This document shows positions 37,129 through 45,534 of a DNA stretch of 64,000 bases, piece by piece. Where the stretch lies: contig NZ_AFEJ02000001.1 in the NCBI RefSeq assembly GCF_000238775.2, positions 3,844,001 through 3,908,000 on the forward strand, in the 5' to 3' direction. The position numbers and the translations under genes were made by a program. The stretch's first letter is position 1; every line of letters starts with the position of its first letter. The notes under the pieces were generated by a model. That model was given only the letters and a program-made list of their open reading frames with translations. It did not search any database and was not told where the DNA came from. Origin of the DNA: Acaryochloris sp. CCMEE 5410. Lineage in GTDB: Bacteria; Cyanobacteriota; Cyanobacteriia; Thermosynechococcales; Thermosynechococcaceae.

Positions 37129-38703
37129 ATGACCAAACTCTTAAATAACCGTTATCAAGTTCTGGATGTGTTAGGGGGCGGTGGCTTTAGCACCACGTTT
37201 TTGGTCGAAGACACCCATATGCCCTCTCGGCGTCGCTGTGTCTTAAAACAGCTCAAGCCCGTGAGCGTTGACCCCTCGATTCAAACCCTGGTGCAAGAGC
37301 GGTTTCAGCGGGAAGCGGCCATTTTAGAAACCTTAGGGGAAGTCTCGGATCAGATTCCCCGACTGTATGCCTACTTTACGGAAGCCCATCAATATTATCT
37401 AGTCCAAGAGCTGATCGAAGGACGAACCCTAGCAGAAGTGATCCAGACGCAAGGCGCGCTCAGTGAAGCGACGGTCCTCGATATTTTGATGAGATTGCTG
37501 CCAATTATCGATCTGATTCATCAACGAGGCATTATTCATCGCGATATTAAGCCAGAAAATATTATCTTGCGCAACCAGGATGGCAAACCGGTCTTAATTG
37601 ACTTTGGGGCGGTGAAAGAGACCCTAGGGACGGTGATGAATCCCCAGGGCCAACCCACTAGCTCTGTGGTGATTGGCACTCCTGGATTTATGGCGACTGA
37701 GCAATCCCGAGGCTTTCCTACTTATGCCAGTGATTTGTATAGTTTGGGGCTGACGGCCATTTATTTGCTCACGGGTAAGTTTCCCCATGAGCTGAATATC
37801 GATCCCCAAACTAGCCAATTACGCTGGCATCAATCGGTACTGAATGTATCTCCTGGGTTCGCGACGGTTCTCGATCGATCCATTAACCTGGCAGCCCGTG
37901 ATCGCTATGCATCAGCCCCTGACTTTTTGCAAGCGCTCCGCGATAGCACGATCAAACCTGACGCCAGTGCGTCTGTAGCCAATGCCCCCGAAGCCAAGGC
38001 GGCGGTGCCACCGCCTGCCCCTACCCCCGCCTATGCTGAGCCGATCCCGGTGGTTTCGCCAGAGAAGTTGCCCACGAATACCGCTGCACATACGTCTGTG
38101 CCAGAGCCAGAGCCTAGCTTTACTCCTAAGAAAGTCGGGATACTGAGTGCGATCGCACTCGCGTCTGCGGTGGTTAGCTTTGTGGCCGTCCAACAGCTAT
38201 GGCCAGTGATGGCAGGACTTTTAGCGGGCCGTACCGATGATCCTAGCCCCACGGAAATTAGCCCTGGCGTATCGCCCACTGATACACCTGAGGCATCATC
38301 CAGCCCGACTCCAGAGATATCGCCTAGTGTGACGCCAGAGGTTTCGCCCAGTGTGACGCCAGAGGTTTCGCCGCCGCCGACCCAATTTGCTGCGATTGCC
38401 TACTCCATCCCCACAGGTACTTATGGGTATGGGTTGCGGTATCCGTCTCAGGTGGCTGCCGAACAACGGGCTCTTCAAGAATGTAATCAGCGTGTCCCTG
38501 CTCAAGATTGTCAAGCCTTGTTTTGGTTTAAAAATGCCTGTGGGAGTTTAGTCCGGGCCACATCGGGAGCCTATGGCTGGGCGTGGAGTGAAACTATTCA
38601 GGAAGCAGAGCAAGAAGCGCGCAAGCAATGTTCTAGCTTTGGGGGCACCGATTGTCAAATTTTGCTGAACCTGTGTAGCGATCGCGTGATCCAATCCAGC
38701 TAA
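37129..38703 (+). CDS. Serine/threonine protein kinase, membrane-anchored, with C-terminal DUF4189-like domain
   Basis: 524 residues. The kinase domain (~8-275) has GGGGFSTTF, HRDIKPENII near 136, DFGAVKE near 158 and the activation segment GTPGFMATEQ. A Pro/Ala-rich linker, one membrane helix (~334-358, VGILSAIALASAVVSFVAVQ) and a Ser/Thr/Pro-rich stalk with tandem SPSVTPEV units follow. The last ~100 residues (IAYSIPTGTYGYGLRYPSQV, AALQECN-like AEQRALQECN, several Cys) match DUF4189, an extracytoplasmic module. The layout suggests an outside sensor coupled to an inside kinase. It is divergent from the FHA-cyclase gene, a plausible target. The stop codon overlaps the convergent next gene by 4 bp. 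Confidence 0.92.
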   Translation: MTKLLNNRYQVLDVLGGGGFSTTFLVEDTHMPSRRRCVLKQLKPVSVDPSIQTLVQERFQREAAILETLGEVSDQIPRLYAYFTEAHQYYLVQELIEGRTLAEVIQTQGALSEATVLDILMRLLPIIDLIHQRGIIHRDIKPENIILRNQDGKPVLIDFGAVKETLGTVMNPQGQPTSSVVIGTPGFMATEQSRGFPTYASDLYSLGLTAIYLLTGKFPHELNIDPQTSQLRWHQSVLNVSPGFATVLDRSINLAARDRYASAPDFLQALRDSTIKPDASASVANAPEAKAAVPPPAPTPAYAEPIPVVSPEKLPTNTAAHTSVPEPEPSFTPKKVGILSAIALASAVVSFVAVQQLWPVMAGLLAGRTDDPSPTEISPGVSPTDTPEASSSPTPEISPSVTPEVSPSVTPEVSPPPTQFAAIAYSIPTGTYGYGLRYPSQVAAEQRALQECNQRVPAQDCQALFWFKNACGSLVRATSGAYGWAWSETIQEAEQEARKQCSSFGGTDCQILLNLCSDRVIQSS

Positions 38704-39227
38704 GCCGTCGTTTTCTCTAAATATCGGCGAACCCCTACCCCCATTTGGGTGAGGTTAGGGCCGATCTTTTGACTCAGTAACTCTTCTACAAACCCTGCCA
38801 CTTGACTCCTTAAAAAGTCGGGAATGCCGTCAATTTTGCGAGGATAGATAATCAACTCTCCCCGATTCTCGACAATCGTGGTGTCCCCCTGCTCGCGAAA
38901 GAGATTTTTGCCAGAACAAGACACGGCTTCTGTGAACGCATGGGTTGTAATCCGCCACTCCAATGAAAAATCGGCTTCATTCCAAATATTATGTTCAGTC
39001 CAAGACAGCATTTGCTCGTCAATAAAGGCCTTGGCAATAGTCGGAATATCACCACCCCCATGCCATTCATTGGTACAAATCACTCGCTGATCTTCTCGCT
39101 GGTAAGTCTTGGGCTCAATATGATGCACATTGTCCATATAGGGTAAGAGTTCTTGTAATTTATCCCGGTAAGTTGCAAATACAAGGGATCTAGGAAATGG
39201 GATGTGGGCATCTACAGAGATGTTCAT
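38700..39227 (-). CDS. Hypothetical SRPBCC/START-like protein
   Basis: About 175 residues. The opening MNISVDAHIPFPRSLVFATY is the typical first strand and helix of SRPBCC (polyketide cyclase/START) folds, which bind hydrophobic ligands in a cavity. Later strands (VICTNEWHG, FSLEWRITTHAFTEAVSCSG, TTIVENRGELIIYP) and a long C-terminal helix (DFLRSQVAGFVEELLSQKIG) agree. The ligand is unknown. An alternative Met eight residues earlier (39251) is possible. Confidence 0.65.
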   Translation of the reverse strand: MNISVDAHIPFPRSLVFATYRDKLQELLPYMDNVHHIEPKTYQREDQRVICTNEWHGGGDIPTIAKAFIDEQMLSWTEHNIWNEADFSLEWRITTHAFTEAVSCSGKNLFREQGDTTIVENRGELIIYPRKIDGIPDFLRSQVAGFVEELLSQKIGPNLTQMGVGVRRYLEKTTA

Positions 39228-39692
39228 ATTGAGCTGACCGATAACAAACACATATAAGCAACCGAATGGGAGTCAATGGATGATGGATTTACAAGCTTCT
39301 ATGTAGATATCGCATTTATATGGCTTCTGCGTTTAGATGTAGTAAAAATCAATGAAATTAAAGTGTTTGTTGAACAGTTTTTTTATAGGTTCACATCATG
39401 TTAGTGTAGGGCGTTGAAAACCCTTAAACCCCTGATGGGTAAGCTTTATCTCTACCTCGCTGTTCAATAGCTTGGCTTAATCTCTCCCTATTCTGGCAGC
39501 ATCTTAACCTGAATGCTCAAATCAGAGGTTTTAAGACTCCAAGAGGGTGAGACAATTGTAAGCAAATAGAGTGATAAATGCTCTAGCCAAAGTATTTTTT
39601 AGATTCGTTAACGTTTTAGCTCACTTCTCATCAAAACTCTTCCTAAATCGGTTTAGGAAGCACCAGTGTGTGTGGAAGCAAAGGTTCACCTT
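39228..39692. other. Intergenic, 465 bp, no gene recognised
   Basis: AT-rich region between divergent genes (SRPBCC-like protein and DMT permease). It holds their promoters, and no specific motif was recognised. Confidence 0.4.
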
Positions 39693-40649
39693 ATGACATT
39701 CAAACTATCGCAGGCTAAACATCCTTGGAGACTTTCGGCGGAACTACTCCCATTTTTAGCCATGTTAGCGGCGATTGTGGCTTTATCCTTAGCTGCTATT
39801 TTTATCAAGTTAAGCGAACGTGAGTTGGGACCCTTTGCGACCATCTTTAATCGCTTTTGGGTGGCCTATATTGTCCTATGGGTGTGGCATGAGTGGGAGA
39901 GTCTTCGAGGGTCGACAGAAGCAGTCAAAGAAATTGAATATACTCGACGGGATCAAGGATTACTGGTTGCAGCAGCCCTGATGTTTTGGGGGTGTATTGC
40001 CTTATGGGCTTGGTCTCTGACGCGCACAGAAGTGGCAAACTCAACGCTACTGCATAATCTCACCCCTTTATTCACCACCCTGGGAGGATGGTTACTGCTA
40101 CAGCAGCGCTTTGATCGTCGCTTTGTTGTGGGGCTGGTGGTAGCAATCATCGGGGCAGTGGCTTTAAGCGTTGGAGATTTCCAAGTATCAACCTCTCATT
40201 TAACAGGCGATCTGGCCTCCCTCTTATCAGCCGTCTTTTCTGCAGCCAATTTGATGATTATTGAGCGACTGAGGGCTAAATTCTCTGTCAATACCATTCT
40301 CCAATGGTGCTGCTTTTGGGGGGCAATCTGGACCTTACCTGTCGTGTTACTGACCGAAGACCGCCTATTTCCGATCTCAGCCTCGGGTTGGCTATCAGTG
40401 ATTTGTCTAGCCATTGTTTGCCAAGTGTTAGGCCAGGGACTACAAGCCTTTAGTTTGAAGCGGCTGTCGTCAGGACTAGTGGGTATTTTGCTACTCCTAG
40501 ATCCAGTGTTAGCAGCCCTGACTGCTTGGGTGTTGTTTGCCGAGAGCTTGACCCTATTGAAGTGGACAGCTTTTTTTGTGGTTCTATTAGGTGTCTATTT
40601 GGCTAAGTCAAGTGATGTCGGTACCCATCCTGTTGAAGAAGGATCTTGA
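39693..40649 (+). CDS. DMT-family permease (two EamA domains)
   Basis: About 318 residues with ten predicted membrane helices in two EamA repeats. LSLAAIFIKLSERELGPFAT opens repeat 1 and LTGDLASLLSAVFSAANLMI opens repeat 2. It ends LLGVYLAKSSDVG, as drug/metabolite exporters often do. The substrate is unknown. The ATG at 39693, preceded by aaggtt, is preferred over a GTG 27 bp upstream. Confidence 0.85.
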   Translation: MTFKLSQAKHPWRLSAELLPFLAMLAAIVALSLAAIFIKLSERELGPFATIFNRFWVAYIVLWVWHEWESLRGSTEAVKEIEYTRRDQGLLVAAALMFWGCIALWAWSLTRTEVANSTLLHNLTPLFTTLGGWLLLQQRFDRRFVVGLVVAIIGAVALSVGDFQVSTSHLTGDLASLLSAVFSAANLMIIERLRAKFSVNTILQWCCFWGAIWTLPVVLLTEDRLFPISASGWLSVICLAIVCQVLGQGLQAFSLKRLSSGLVGILLLLDPVLAALTAWVLFAESLTLLKWTAFFVVLLGVYLAKSSDVGTHPVEEGS

Positions 40650-41038
40650 CGGCTGATTGAATCTTAGACTCTGGACGAGGACATGCAATGCATCGGAAGT
40701 ATTGCTCCCAAGATTGGATCTAATGGGAGAGGGGAGCTGTGTATAAATAACTTTACAGATAATGTTACAAACATCTCAAGATAGAGCTGACTAGGGATGG
40801 ATAACAGAAGTGTAAATCTCTGATGAGTAGGATATGGGCCAAGATTTGAGAGTGCAGATTGAAACTTATACTTTTTGTAGAGAAAGGATTTGAGCCTACT
40901 TTTGCCTGGTTCCGTAGCCATCGATACATAGAGAATATAAATGATCAACATTGTCAAATAAACATTGTTATTTCTTATGATTCTCGTTACAATCGTATCC
41001 ATCGGGCTAAACGCCTAGCAATTACGGAGTCACATGTC
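40650..41038. promoter_or_regulatory. Upstream region of the hli gene
   Basis: 389 bp without a gene. A TTTACA/GTTACA pair (40752-40757 and 40764-40769) is loosely like the HLR1 elements bound by RpaB upstream of hli genes, but the spacing is 12 rather than the 10 I would expect, and it is 270 bp from the start codon. Treat it as a weak candidate. Confidence 0.3.
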
Positions 41039-41191
41039 ATGAGCACACAAAATCAAACTTTCGGATTCACTAGCTTTGCAGAGACCCTAGGTGGTCGCCT
41101 TGCAATGGTTGGTTTTTCGCTGGCCGTGATCACTGAAGTTCTAACTGGACAAGGGATTGTAGGTCAAATTGCAGCTTTACTGAGCTTCTAG
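41039..41191 (+). CDS. hli: High-light-inducible protein (one-helix CAB/ELIP/HLIP family)
   Basis: 50 residues. The single helix carries the chlorophyll-binding motif ETLGGRLAMVGFSLAV (ExxxGRxAMxGF), then TEVLTGQG, the family end. Hli proteins bind chlorophyll and carotenoid in the thylakoid and protect photosystem II assembly under stress. The start is MSTQNQTFGF, and longer in-frame upstream sequence does not resemble the family. A strong terminator follows, so it is probably monocistronic. Confidence 0.95.
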   Translation: MSTQNQTFGFTSFAETLGGRLAMVGFSLAVITEVLTGQGIVGQIAALLSF

Positions 41192-41243
41192 TCTGAAGCT
41201 GCTGACTAAACCGCATAGTTTTGAGTAGAATAGTTCGCGCTTT

Positions 41244-41268
41244 AAGCCCCCAGCACTGCTGGGGGCTT
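41244..41268 (+). terminator. Intrinsic terminator after hli
   Basis: A perfect 11-bp GC-rich stem (41244-41254 with 41258-41268) and a 3-nt loop, followed by TT. It lies 52 bp past the hli stop and 36 bp from the convergent RTX-GH16 gene's end, and could serve both. Confidence 0.9.
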
Positions 41269-41303
41269 TTCTTACATCTACCTACCCAGGGAAGGGTTTG
41301 TGA

Positions 41304-43586
41304 TTAGACAAAGGCAAATCCTTGGCTAAAGTCATTGAGAGTGACTTGGGAAACCACGCCAATCAACTCATTGGTGGCTTGCTCATGCCAGATTTCTGTG
41401 GAGACGCCATCTTGAGCCAGTCCCAAGACATAGTCTGCGGCACTCCCTTGGAGTTGAATCACATCATCACTGAGAGTAAAATCCAGGATATTGGCATAAT
41501 CGTTCGCCCCACTAGTGTTGACATCGCCATCGTCATAGAACAGACCGCTGGCATCTCCCAAGATGAACTGATCCAGACCCAGACCGCCCATCATGGTGTC
41601 GAGCCCTTCACTACCCCAGAGCACATCGTCTCCAGCACCACCATCCAGGTGATTGTCGCCAGTACCACCCGTCAAGGTGTCGTTACCTGCTTCACCCGCA
41701 AGGTCTCCTAAATCCTTACTTAAGACATCATCGGCTAAGCCACCATGGAGAATGCCAGAAGCATCTTGGTAGACTCGCACATAGTCAATATTGAGAGAAC
41801 TTTGGTCGGGAGTATTGGCAGTGGGCTGCCCGGGCCAACCGCCTCCAATCGCTAGATTGGAGATCAGGTACATGGGGACATCAGGAATATCATGGGTGAT
41901 TTCATACAGGGCTTGACCATCCACGAACCAGGTAATCTTATCGGCATCCCACTGGGCACCAAAGGTGTGAAAGTCAGCGCTGAAGTCAATATTGCTGAAC
42001 ACCTGCTCTCCACTTTCTGAGGCAATGTTGGATTGGCCATCGACATAGTGTAAGGAGGTGAAGATCCGATCCGTTTGGTCACCGAGTACTTCCATCACAT
42101 CAATTTCTGGGGGCCAGCCACCATCGGTGGGCAGCATCCAAAAGGCTGGCCATAGGGCTTCACCACTGGGAACTTGAGCCCGAATCTCCATATAGCCATG
42201 GGTAAAGGCTTGCTTGTTGTGGCTGGAGATCATCCCGGAGGTGTAGTCAAAGGTCTGGGTATCGGCATAACCTGCAAGGGGGTCGATGATGTTAGCCGTA
42301 ATACCCTGGTCGAGTTTTTGGCCCAGCAGTTTAAGCGTCCCGTTCTCAATGTCCATGCCGTCATAGGTGACGCCATCAATGACCTCGTTGTCACCCACGT
42401 AATATTGAGCTTCGTTATTCCAGAGGTTGGTGCGACCGTTGTAGTGATTGTGGTGGGTATAGCGAGTATTCCAGAAAGACTCATCTAAAGACGTGCCGTC
42501 AAATTCATCCTGAAAGACGAGTTCCCAATTGGAATCATTCGCTGGATGCCAGTCAGTGGCATTGGGGTTATCGGTATAGTCAAAGTAATTGGCTGAAAGA
42601 ACGACACTGTCAGCTTTTAAGTTTTCAACCACTGCGACCAATTCGTCAGTGCTATCCCAAGTACCGTTGTTATTGGTATCCAGATAGATACCAGCATTTT
42701 CACCAGAGAATTGAGATTGGAGGCTGGTGGGAATATCAGAGACCACATAGTCATTGGCACTGCCATGCAGTTGAATGCTGTCTTGGAGGCGATTGAGGTC
42801 TTGAATAACCGCATAATCGTTGTCGCCCTGGGTAGTGGCATTGCCATCATCGTAATAGGCAGAGATGGAATCTCCTAGGATGAAGGCATCGGCTCCTTCG
42901 CCGCCGAGCAAGGTATCGATGGTATTAACGCCACTGTGGCTGTTGTTGGAGGCTCTTACGCCATCTAGGACATCATCTTGAGCACCACCATTGAGGGAGT
43001 CGTTGCCTTTGCCGCCCCAGAGTTGGTCATTACCTGTACCACCGTCGAGGGTGTCATGGCCGTTGCCCCCTTCTAGGCTATCTTGGCCAGTATAGCCATA
43101 CAAGACGTCTGTGCCGCCATTTCCATAGAGGACATCATCTCCGGCTCCCCCATCCAGGAGGTCAGCTCCACCTCTGCCATAGAGCGTATCGTTATCATTT
43201 TCTCCATAAAGGGAGTCTTGACCTGCGCCACCGTCTAAGAAATCGACGCCATCAAATCCGAAGATAAGGTCATCACCATCGTTGCCGTAGAGGAAATCGT
43301 CACTGACGTCTCCAAAGATCAAGTCATTGCCACCCTGGCCACTAATCGTATCGTTTCCAGCACCGCCATTTAGGGTGTCATCACCATCGCCGCCATCTAG
43401 GGAATCATCCCCTAAGCTGCCGTAAATCTCATCATTTCCTTCTTCGCCAAAGAGGGTATCGTTGCCGTTATAACCGTAGAGTTTATCGTTACCTTTTCTG
43501 CCGTAAACGATGTAGTCGACTAGATCTTCCCAGCCACCCCAAATATCATCTCCATCACTTAAAAAAAATGATTTTATAGTTCTCAT
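41304..43586 (-). CDS. RTX protein carrying a glycoside hydrolase family 16 domain
   Basis: 760 residues. Residues ~10-205 are RTX nonapeptides (GNDTLFGEEGNDEIYG type). A ~130-residue module (~215-345: AFILGDSISAYYDDGNATTQ, IQLHGSANDYVV) follows. GH16 spans ~345-607, with the catalytic ExDxxE motif PEIDVMEVLG near 493 (nucleophile and acid/base Glu present) and LWPAFWMLP. Short RTX repeats and a second copy of the module (FILGDASGLFYDDGDVNTSG, IQLQGSAADYVLG) end the protein. Family members hydrolyse or transglycosylate beta-1,3/1,4-glucans, agar or carrageenan; the substrate is not resolved. There is no signal peptide, so type I export through the 20.5-25.8 kb system is likely. Confidence 0.92.
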   Translation of the reverse strand: MRTIKSFFLSDGDDIWGGWEDLVDYIVYGRKGNDKLYGYNGNDTLFGEEGNDEIYGSLGDDSLDGGDGDDTLNGGAGNDTISGQGGNDLIFGDVSDDFLYGNDGDDLIFGFDGVDFLDGGAGQDSLYGENDNDTLYGRGGADLLDGGAGDDVLYGNGGTDVLYGYTGQDSLEGGNGHDTLDGGTGNDQLWGGKGNDSLNGGAQDDVLDGVRASNNSHSGVNTIDTLLGGEGADAFILGDSISAYYDDGNATTQGDNDYAVIQDLNRLQDSIQLHGSANDYVVSDIPTSLQSQFSGENAGIYLDTNNNGTWDSTDELVAVVENLKADSVVLSANYFDYTDNPNATDWHPANDSNWELVFQDEFDGTSLDESFWNTRYTHHNHYNGRTNLWNNEAQYYVGDNEVIDGVTYDGMDIENGTLKLLGQKLDQGITANIIDPLAGYADTQTFDYTSGMISSHNKQAFTHGYMEIRAQVPSGEALWPAFWMLPTDGGWPPEIDVMEVLGDQTDRIFTSLHYVDGQSNIASESGEQVFSNIDFSADFHTFGAQWDADKITWFVDGQALYEITHDIPDVPMYLISNLAIGGGWPGQPTANTPDQSSLNIDYVRVYQDASGILHGGLADDVLSKDLGDLAGEAGNDTLTGGTGDNHLDGGAGDDVLWGSEGLDTMMGGLGLDQFILGDASGLFYDDGDVNTSGANDYANILDFTLSDDVIQLQGSAADYVLGLAQDGVSTEIWHEQATNELIGVVSQVTLNDFSQGFAFV

Positions 43587-43818
43587 TGATCAATCCTTTT
43601 TGTGTGTATCCTTTGTGCCTTGGAAGACATTTTTGTGTTGTGTAAGTCGATTCTAAATTTTCTATTTAGCTGTAATGTCAATAGATTATTTGATTAGTAT
43701 TTCCTATAATTTTTCGCAAAAGTGAGTTGCATAAGTTTTATGCAACTCATAAACAAAATATTAAATTGTGTGCTTCTTAGCTTTAATTTATGAATTGAAT
43801 ATGGCTTCAATCTATGAT

Positions 43819-44172
43819 TTAGAATGAATCAAATGGCGAATATCCAGTGATAGAATGACAGCACTCTAGTTGAGTCGATAAATGGATGTAACCTAGGCCA
43901 ACTGTGAAATTGTAAGCTGTTTGAAAAAGTTCAGCAATAACTTTTGCACCATAACTATCGATTAAGCGAGTATTCTGAAAATCTAATACAATATATTTAT
44001 TTGAAGTGATAGCTTCACAGATTGTTTGGAATAGTTTTTCTGTGTATTCTTGATTGCTTTGTGTCACATATTTAGGCATGACTAATATACAAGTCTGATA
44101 GCTTTTGTGGGTAATAGAACTAGTTTTTAAAGAAGCGGAAACATGTTCTTTTAGTAATGTGGCGTAAGACAT
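43819..44172 (-). CDS. Hypothetical STAS-domain-like protein
   Basis: 117 residues. The segment YIVLDFQNTRLIDSYGAKVI at ~60-79 matches the strand and the phosphoacceptor-Ser helix (DS-x-G) of anti-sigma-factor-antagonist STAS domains. The first strand would be SYQTCILVMPKYVTQ, and the last part (VGLGYIHLSTQLECCHSITG) is the usual next strand. If so, it would be a partner-switch regulator controlled by Ser phosphorylation. No kinase or phosphatase of that system is adjacent. Similarity is moderate. Confidence 0.55.
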   Translation of the reverse strand: MSYATLLKEHVSASLKTSSITHKSYQTCILVMPKYVTQSNQEYTEKLFQTICEAITSNKYIVLDFQNTRLIDSYGAKVIAELFQTAYNFTVGLGYIHLSTQLECCHSITGYSPFDSF

Positions 44173-44339
44173 GGTTTATCGTTCCAATGAGTCGAATTTG
44201 GCTCTCAGTAATATACTTACTATGTAGGCCAACTCATCTACTATGGCAGTCCCATGTATGCAAACATGTTTTTGCCAAATAAAAATAGGTATAAGTTTTG
44301 TATAACAATTTCTGGAATGGCAAAAAGCAGGTGTAGATC

Positions 44340-45506
44340 CAGGGCTGTTTTAAGTTAGCAGCGAAAAAATAATATCGACCCGATTAGCAAGCTTAGTCAT
44401 CGCGGTTTTGAGGGATTGATAGTCGTTTAGCCGCAGGATATTAATCCCAATAGTTCTAAGCACTGACCAATTGAGCAGTGCTTGTTCATCTTCGAGTCGA
44501 TAATCATCTTCGCCAAAAACAACATCCTTCGGCCAATGCAACCGATTTTCAATGCCCCAATGTTCTCGGACCAGAGATTGCCAATGATGGGGTGAGGTGG
44601 CAGCTGAACTGATGTAATAGGCCGTGTTGTGATACTCCTTTCCTTTGCTTTGTGCCCCATCGTTGGACACAAAGCACAGAGCGAATTGCCTCCCATTCCT
44701 GTAAGGCTATGCCGACAGGCTCATAAACCTGTATACACCGATGTTCATCTCGTCCTCTACTTTGGGCGGAGTGGATGTGCTCAGCCATGGGTTTAAGACA
44801 CTCAAAGTAAGTCTGGAGGTGGTCGTAAAGTCTTCCCTGATTGGATTTGACCGCCACAAGATAGTCGTTACCCGAGGCCACAATCTTCTCAAGTGTTTTT
44901 TTGGGCGTGTAAGGCATCCATGGTAATCAGCAAGCCATCGAGTTGAAGGGTTTCCAACAAAGCCTGGACGACTTTGATTTCGCTATTATCCTCCTGAGTG
45001 AGGGCTTCGAGCTTGAGGGTGGTGCCTGCTTCCACCGCAAATAAACTCACCAACCCTACAAAACGCTGCTTCCCCTTGGCATCTGTCAGCCCCTGACGAA
45101 TCCGTTTGCCATCAATGGAGGCTGCATAATTATCGGGAGAGTGAGTCTGGGCTTTCGAGAGCATCCATGCTTCAAATTGGTGGCTCAACGCTTGGAAGTC
45201 AAGACCCTTCATCACTCGACGAAAGGTACAGTGAGACGGAACTTCGAGGCTCTCAAGCCCCAATAGCTCACTTAAAGGCTGGCGATAATCGCTCACAAAG
45301 GTTTCTAACGGACGGTACCCTTGATATCCAGCAAGCATGCCCATCACCATCAATAGCAACAGCAGCCATAACGGATGAATACGGCCATGGGCACTGCGGA
45401 AATCCGGGACTTGCTTCAAAGTATCGATTAGATGGCTCATCGGTCTCTCTACTGTTGGTCAGTAGAACCATCCTATTTTTTCTAGGAGGAACGTAAAACA
45501 ACCCTG
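44340..45506 (-). mobile_element. ISAs1-family insertion sequence, copy 2 (transposase frameshifted)
   Basis: 1167 bp, inverted relative to copy 1 at 25834. The ends are the same imperfect inverted repeats. The target duplication is GGTGTAGATC at 44330-44339 and 45507-45516, different from copy 1, showing an independent insertion. It is 2 bp longer than copy 1, owing to two single-base insertions in the transposase gene. Confidence 0.95.
44350..45440 (-). pseudogene. ISAs1-family transposase, frameshifted copy
   Basis: Nearly identical to the intact copy but broken twice. A run of 7 T at 44896-44902 (6 A on the coding strand of copy 1 at 26438-26443) ends the first part at HAQKNT. A second +1 difference near 44645-44660 changes the frame again. 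Three partial frames remain (183, ~120 and ~105 residues). The A7 run could conceivably allow slippage, but two separate shifts make an active product unlikely. Confidence 0.9.
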
Positions 45507-45534
45507 GGTGTAGATCGCTTGAAGAGCTACCGTT

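Noticed and set aside
40752-40769. HLR1/RpaB site for the hli gene
   Set aside because: The repeats are 12 bp apart instead of 10 and lie 270 bp upstream, so it is kept only as a weak note.
25834-45506. Composite transposon formed by the two ISAs1 copies
   Set aside because: The two copies have different 10-bp target duplications, so they inserted separately rather than moving the middle as a unit.
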